From contig JAHDXO010000003.1 in the NCBI GenBank assembly GCA_023382975.1, positions 46,632-110,631 of the forward strand: a DNA stretch of 64,000 nucleotides. The letters run 5' to 3'. The notes below the pieces were generated by a model. It saw nothing but the letters and a program-made list of their open reading frames with translations. It made no database searches and was not told where the DNA came from. Source of the DNA: Pirellulaceae bacterium. GTDB taxonomy: Bacteria > Planctomycetota > Planctomycetia > Pirellulales > Pirellulaceae. The stretch's first letter is position 1; each line of letters starts with the position of its first letter. The translations under genes and the position numbers were made by a program. Of the stretch, positions 60,071 to 64,000 are shown one piece after another.

Positions 60071-61582
60071 ATGGCACGTTCACGCCGGCGGATGGGGTTC
60101 GAGCGTTTGGAGACTCGTTGCGTGTTGAGCCACATCCTGGCGGCTGGCGAGGCGCCGGTGGTCACCGTCGAGATCCCCGAGTTGGACGTGCCGACCGTCG
60201 CCGTCCAGTTCACGGCGCCGGTGAACATCAGCGATGGGCTAGGGTTGCGCGGTGCCGAGATCCATCTGTCCTACGATACGACGCTGCTGGATGCCGACGA
60301 CAGCAGCATACAAGCCGGCTCGATCTGGGGCGCCAGCGGCGTCGAGGTGGTGGCCAATGTCGACGATGCCAGCGGGACGATCGTTGCTTGGGTCTTTCGC
60401 GCGGACGAGTTGGATGCTGGCGCTGGCAGCCTGCTGAATATTACCTTCCGCACCGCCGCCACAGTTGCTCCCGGCCAGACGACGGCCTTGGACTTGACAT
60501 TCGTTCGTCTGAACGAGGACTTGATCGTCGTCGATCCGGAGCCGCAACCAGGCGCGGACGAAACCGACGGCTTGGTCCGCTTCTTCAGCGAGGACGTTCC
60601 GCCGCCCGGCAGCGAATTCGGTCTGCTGGCCGGAGTGGTATTCGCGGACACGAACAACAATACTCAACCCGATGTCGGCGAAGGCGTTCCCGGGGTGAAG
60701 ATTCAATTGATCGGCAACGCCGGGTCGGTCGTGGCGGAATCGTGGACCGATCAGCACGGTTGGTACGAGTTCCGCGATGTGGCGCCCGGCCAGTACCAGG
60801 TGGTGCAGCGTCAGCCCGCCTCGATGATCGATGGCGGCGACAACGAAATCGCGGTCCAAGTGACCGCCAACGGAGCGCAGCGGGATCTCCACTTCCGCGA
60901 GGTCGGCTTGCGACCCCAGTTTGTCTACACGCGACTGCTGGCCGCCTCCACGCAGCCGCCCGGATCCGCCGCATGGAACCAGACTGTGTCGCAGATCGAA
61001 GCGAATGCACAAGTTCAGGCGGGCAATGTCCAGGATGCGGCACCCCCGCAAGTGAGCGCGCAAATCGAACGACAGGGAAGCCACGTCGTCGCGCGGGGAA
61101 GCAACAGCAGCAATGACTTTCGTTTCCAGGCTGGCGTCACCACGCACATCGTGACGTTGAACGGCGAAACACAGGAGTTTCCGACCGCCGAAGTGACCAG
61201 CATCCGGTTCGAGGGCGGGTTGGGCAGCGACACGGTCGAGCTGGTTGGAGTCGGCAGCCAGGATCAAGTCGATCTAACGCCCAAATCCGCGACGCTGCAA
61301 GGAGACGGCTACGTGGTCAGCGTCTCGGGCAGCGAAGAAATCTCAGTCCGCTCGACCGGCCTGGGCGACGAAGTCCGCATCGTCGACTCCCCGGCAAGCG
61401 ACGTACTGCGGGCCGAGCCATCGTCCGCCACTCTGCAGAATTTCGCGTACACCCAGCGGATCGCCGGTTTCCGTCGTATCGTTGCCACATCGCAAACCGG
61501 TGGACAAAACCAACTGCTGCGGGCCAACGAGCTGGACTATGTGCTCGAACACACCGGTTCCTGGCTGATGGGATCGCTGTAA
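60071..61582 (+). CDS. Surface protein with cohesin and SdrD-B-like domains
   Basis: A 503-residue exported protein. The N-terminus MARSRRRMGFERLETRCVLS carries the same LEPR-type motif as its divergent neighbour. Residues about 30-170 resemble a cohesin (VNISDGLGLRGAEIHLSYD, GSLLNITFRT). Residues about 195-285 are an SdrD B-like/prealbumin domain (LAGVVFADTNNNTQPDVGEG, GWYEFRDVAPGQYQVVQR). The C-terminal part is beta-rich and unassigned. A cohesin here and a dockerin-like segment in the neighbour could let the two bind each other. GGGG precedes ATG 60071. Confidence 0.82.
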   Translation: MARSRRRMGFERLETRCVLSHILAAGEAPVVTVEIPELDVPTVAVQFTAPVNISDGLGLRGAEIHLSYDTTLLDADDSSIQAGSIWGASGVEVVANVDDASGTIVAWVFRADELDAGAGSLLNITFRTAATVAPGQTTALDLTFVRLNEDLIVVDPEPQPGADETDGLVRFFSEDVPPPGSEFGLLAGVVFADTNNNTQPDVGEGVPGVKIQLIGNAGSVVAESWTDQHGWYEFRDVAPGQYQVVQRQPASMIDGGDNEIAVQVTANGAQRDLHFREVGLRPQFVYTRLLAASTQPPGSAAWNQTVSQIEANAQVQAGNVQDAAPPQVSAQIERQGSHVVARGSNSSNDFRFQAGVTTHIVTLNGETQEFPTAEVTSIRFEGGLGSDTVELVGVGSQDQVDLTPKSATLQGDGYVVSVSGSEEISVRSTGLGDEVRIVDSPASDVLRAEPSSATLQNFAYTQRIAGFRRIVATSQTGGQNQLLRANELDYVLEHTGSWLMGSL

Positions 61583-61665
61583 GCATCGCTCGAGGTTGCA
61601 GATTGCTCGAACAGCGAGTTGCTTTCAAGCAGCCGGCCACGCGCCCGTCCGCCAAATTGCCTTAC

Positions 61666-61777
61666 CCCGGATTATTCACGGGGGCGCGTTGTAGCACAGG
61701 CAGCTTGCCTGTGCTCCCCAAATACAGGCTGGCAGCCTGTACTACGGCCCCGCGGAGCACTTCGCGAATAATCCGGG
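61666..61777. repeat. MITE-like element with two REP-like hairpins
   Basis: CCCGGATTATTCACG (61666-61680) and CGCGAATAATCCGGG (61763-61777) are 15-base terminal inverted repeats with one mismatch. Between them are two perfect hairpins: AGCACAGGCA/TGCCTGTGCT (61693-61715) and TACAGGCT/AGCCTGTA (61723-61741), the second with the GGC loop and GGCTGGCAGCC core also seen at 28967-29024. The right end abuts the stop codon of the BBP7 gene. Confidence 0.8.
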
Positions 61778-63037
61778 TTACCACACCAACTGCAGGCCGA
61801 GCTGCAAACCCTGCGCGACGAAGGTCGAAGTGGTGCCGGAGAACTGCGGATGCCCTAGTCCCGTTTGCGGTTCGGGCGGCAGTTGGGACATGCGAACGTC
61901 GACTTGATCGATGGCCCGCATGGCATAAGGCCAGACAATCAGATGATAGCCGCACATGACGCGCAGATTCGCCGTCAGATCGTACCCTAGGCGGACCGCC
62001 AACTCGGGCACCGCCGAGAACCGTCCATCCTGATACCAGCCGATGTTCGTCTCTTGCGCGAACAGGCCGCCGGGAACCTGCGCCGATCCGGCATTGGGCA
62101 CCGTGGTGACCGTGCGTCCGTCGATGTCTACCTCGGACGTCGTTCCGCCCAAAGCGACTTTGAAAGACACATCGGCCGTCAAACAGCCGAACTGATGCGA
62201 ATGGGCAAGTCCAATTTCAGCCCCGTGGAAATGATTGGATACATCCAGTTGATCCAATACGTTGCGCGTCGTTCCGGTTACGATCTGGCCAAACGGCGCT
62301 GTGAACTGCGAATCACTGGCGACACGCAGCCGCTCGTCGAACTCCAGCAGTCGATAGCCGATCAGCAGATCGGTGCGGTGCCCGCAACCTTGAAGCAGCC
62401 CCTGCCGCCACGTTACACCGAAGCCCTGCAGGCTTGAATCCAGATCGATGTGGATCGACCCTTGCAGAAAACTCGGGTGAGCGATCAGCAGCGCATCCTG
62501 CGAGTTGCTCGGCATGTCGAAGAAAGGGCGAGCCAAGATGGGATTCTGTGCGCTCGTCGCCTGGAACCCTGCAGTGCCGTCTCCCAGGCGAAAATAGTCA
62601 GCCTCCAAAGCTGCCGTCCTGACATCGTCGAACCACCAACCGAGCGTAATGCGCCCGCCCGGCAGCACCCCTTGAGCCAGATCCTCTCCGGCAAACAGGA
62701 CAGACGTAGTGCCCAGGTTCAGCCGTCCCGCCAGTTCGGGCGGAGTCGTGGAGGGACTTGTGGTGACCAACGCCGGATTCCCACCCCGATTGGTCCACCA
62801 CAGCAATACCTCGCCTCGAACCCAGAACTGTCCCAGACCGCAATCGGAGGCGCAGGAAGCACCCGTCGCGTATTCCGCGATACCGTACTCGCCGGCCGCG
62901 ATCTTCTGGCCGGTTCCCAGCAATGCCAGAGCGGCTAGCAGAGCAGCAACGAACCCGCGGCCGCACTGCAACCAGCGACACTTCCCACCGGCACGATTGC
63001 TCGCATCACGTGTTATTCTCACCACCCAAGCTGCCAT
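61778..63037 (-). CDS. BBP7-type outer-membrane beta-barrel protein
   Basis: A 419-residue protein. A signal peptide (GFVAALLAALALLGTG) precedes the planctomycete BBP7 pattern: FWVRGEVLLWWTNRGGNPALVTTS, PGGRITLGWWFDD, ALEADYFRLG, then alternating beta strands (LLIGYRLLEFDERL, LRVMCGYHLIVW) and the C-terminal strand FVAQGLQLGLQLVW. It should be an outer-membrane barrel. GAGGTACTCTG precedes ATG 63037; 86 extra residues in the same frame are rejected. Its TAA directly follows the MITE-like element. Confidence 0.88.
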   Translation of the reverse strand: MAAWVVRITRDASNRAGGKCRWLQCGRGFVAALLAALALLGTGQKIAAGEYGIAEYATGASCASDCGLGQFWVRGEVLLWWTNRGGNPALVTTSPSTTPPELAGRLNLGTTSVLFAGEDLAQGVLPGGRITLGWWFDDVRTAALEADYFRLGDGTAGFQATSAQNPILARPFFDMPSNSQDALLIAHPSFLQGSIHIDLDSSLQGFGVTWRQGLLQGCGHRTDLLIGYRLLEFDERLRVASDSQFTAPFGQIVTGTTRNVLDQLDVSNHFHGAEIGLAHSHQFGCLTADVSFKVALGGTTSEVDIDGRTVTTVPNAGSAQVPGGLFAQETNIGWYQDGRFSAVPELAVRLGYDLTANLRVMCGYHLIVWPYAMRAIDQVDVRMSQLPPEPQTGLGHPQFSGTTSTFVAQGLQLGLQLVW

Positions 63038-63423
63038 CAGAGTACCTCGATTCGGCGCAGTGACGCCCATCCTGTCTCGCTTATCGGCCGAAATCGGCAC
63101 AATCCTTAAATTCTTTTTGATCGGAACAGTCGACGCAAACACTCGATTCGACGTATTGCTTGCGACTCCCATCTTCTGAGCCGATTGACGAGCTGAACTG
63201 GTTCCGGCAAATGAACAGAGGTGTCGGGAAGTGGACCCTGAAACCGACCCAGGGCAGGATAGTACCGCGGAAGTCGAAGGTAATACAAGACGCATTGAGG
63301 TGTCAGCGCCGATGCCGCCCGGGGCTGGATGTCGGAATGGTTGTACCCTATGAATTCAGAATTCTCGAAAGCGGTCCGTCGGCGCCGAACTCGGATCCGG
63401 TCGCCACTTCCGCCACCGCACCA
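63038..63423. other. Intergenic region, no gene recognised
   Basis: About 385 bases between the BBP7 start and the nth stop. GAAGTGGACCCTGAAACCGA near 63226-63245 resembles the sequence at 42046-42065 and may be a degenerate insertion-sequence end. Otherwise nothing is seen. Confidence 0.4.
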
Positions 63424-64000
63424 TCAGGCCTTGTTCACCGCGACCGGTTTCTTCCGTCCGGGAAAGCAGGTGCGGCAGATTTCGCAGACGGTGCCATCGC
63501 ACCCGCGAGCCGTACAGTGTTCGCGCCCGTAGAAGATGATTTGCAAGTGCAACCGGTTCCAGGCATCCTGGGGAAAGAGCCGTTTCAAGTCGTGCTCGGT
63601 CTGGGTGACGTTGCGGCCGGACGACAATCCCCACCGTTGTGCCAAACGATGGATGTGGGTATCGACCGGAAAAGCAGGTTGCCCAAACGCCTGCGACATC
63701 ACGACGCTAGCCGTCTTGTGGCCGACGCCCGGCAGCGATTCCAGATCCTCGAAATTCTCTGGCACGCGACCGTCGAACCGTTCGACCAACAGCCGCGACA
63801 GTTCGGAAATCGCCTTGGCCTTCTGCGGGGCCAGCCCCAGCGGTTGGATGACCGCTTGGATCTTCCCCACGGGCAACCGGGCCATCGCAGCCGGTTGATC
63901 GGCCAGCGCGAAGAGCGTGGGCGTCACTTCGTTGACTTTCTTGTCGGTCGATTGGGCGCTCAGCACGACGGCGATCAACAGCGTGTACGGATCACGATGC
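63424..64000 (-). CDS. nth: Endonuclease III (partial, 5' end outside window)
   Basis: The C-terminal ~190 residues of Nth. Present are YTLLIAVVLSAQSTDKKVNEV at the window edge, the HhH with catalytic Lys (SLPGVGHKTASVVM), and the catalytic Asp in FPVDTHIHRLAQRWGL. It excises oxidised pyrimidines. The usual 4Fe-4S ligands (CX6CX2CX5C) are replaced by HCTARGCDGTVCEICRTC, five cysteines at other spacings, so the cluster is atypical or its ligands are rearranged. The frame stays open to position 64000. Confidence 0.93.
   Translation of the reverse strand, partial: HRDPYTLLIAVVLSAQSTDKKVNEVTPTLFALADQPAAMARLPVGKIQAVIQPLGLAPQKAKAISELSRLLVERFDGRVPENFEDLESLPGVGHKTASVVMSQAFGQPAFPVDTHIHRLAQRWGLSSGRNVTQTEHDLKRLFPQDAWNRLHLQIIFYGREHCTARGCDGTVCEICRTCFPGRKKPVAVNKA

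Overview
The window looks like a chromosomal segment of a planctomycete, probably Pirellulales-like. GC is high (about 60% by eye). Several families that are typical of or confined to planctomycetes occur together: a DUF1559 type II pseudopilin, a TIGR03009-type secreted protein, a BBP7-type outer-membrane barrel, a DUF1080 protein, giant secreted proteins whose N-termini carry an LEDRRLLA/LETRCVLS motif instead of a classical signal peptide, and a HEAT/discoidin/propeller/cytochrome c protein. I could run no database search; family names rest on motifs and overall resemblance.

Layout. 1-7.3 kb: the C-terminal half of a transketolase (cut by the window edge), a CAT-anticodon tRNA, and a Gld-type ABC operon (ATPase, fused permease/GldG, DUF4340). 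7.6-14.1 kb: SRAP/HMCES DNA-crosslink protein, BshB1-like deacetylase, DUF423, DUF1080, aldo/keto reductase, NPCBM membrane protein, TIGR03009 protein and an XRE regulator. 14.1-26 kb: the 1240-residue HEAT/cytochrome protein, a 67-residue CPIC protein, a membrane-anchored Pcm, a Fur-box-like promoter in front of a small exported cysteine protein, then a pseudopilin, lipoproteins and a secretin with a Gly-rich insert. 26-31 kb: dnaK then clpB, separated by a pair of REP-like hairpins. 31.4-35.1 kb: pheA, an oxidoreductase, a macrodomain protein and a beta-helix protein.

35.1-42.4 kb is an accessory region. An AbiE-type toxin-antitoxin pair has a textbook promoter/operator palindrome and lies between two inverted ~146-bp repeats. 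A DUF4160/DUF2442 pair has been dropped next to an SGNH hydrolase gene, leaving a 252-bp ungapped direct duplication of the hydrolase 3' half. 42.5-53.1 kb is a six-gene minus-strand block: VgrG, a TPR/ImpA-like protein, a 1409-residue PAAR-Rhs protein, a zinc-ribbon protein, a double-FHA protein and an SDR. The Rhs C-terminus carries residues spaced like those of ExoY/anthrax edema-factor nucleotidyl cyclases, which would be an unusual, possibly eukaryote-directed cargo. 53.5-54.3 kb: flgM and fur one nucleotide apart. 54.8-63.1 kb: surface proteins (a ten-repeat cadherin-like protein with a clear terminator, a cohesin/SdrD-B-like protein and a BBP7 barrel) with a MITE-like element of two hairpins between 15-bp terminal inverted repeats abutting the barrel gene's stop codon. 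The window ends inside nth (endonuclease III).

Themes: cell-surface and secretion functions dominate (secretin/pseudopilin, cadherin repeats, Rhs/VgrG, Gld transporter). Iron or metal regulation appears twice (fur and a candidate Fur-box promoter). Small repeats and toxin-antitoxin modules cluster between 35 and 42 kb.
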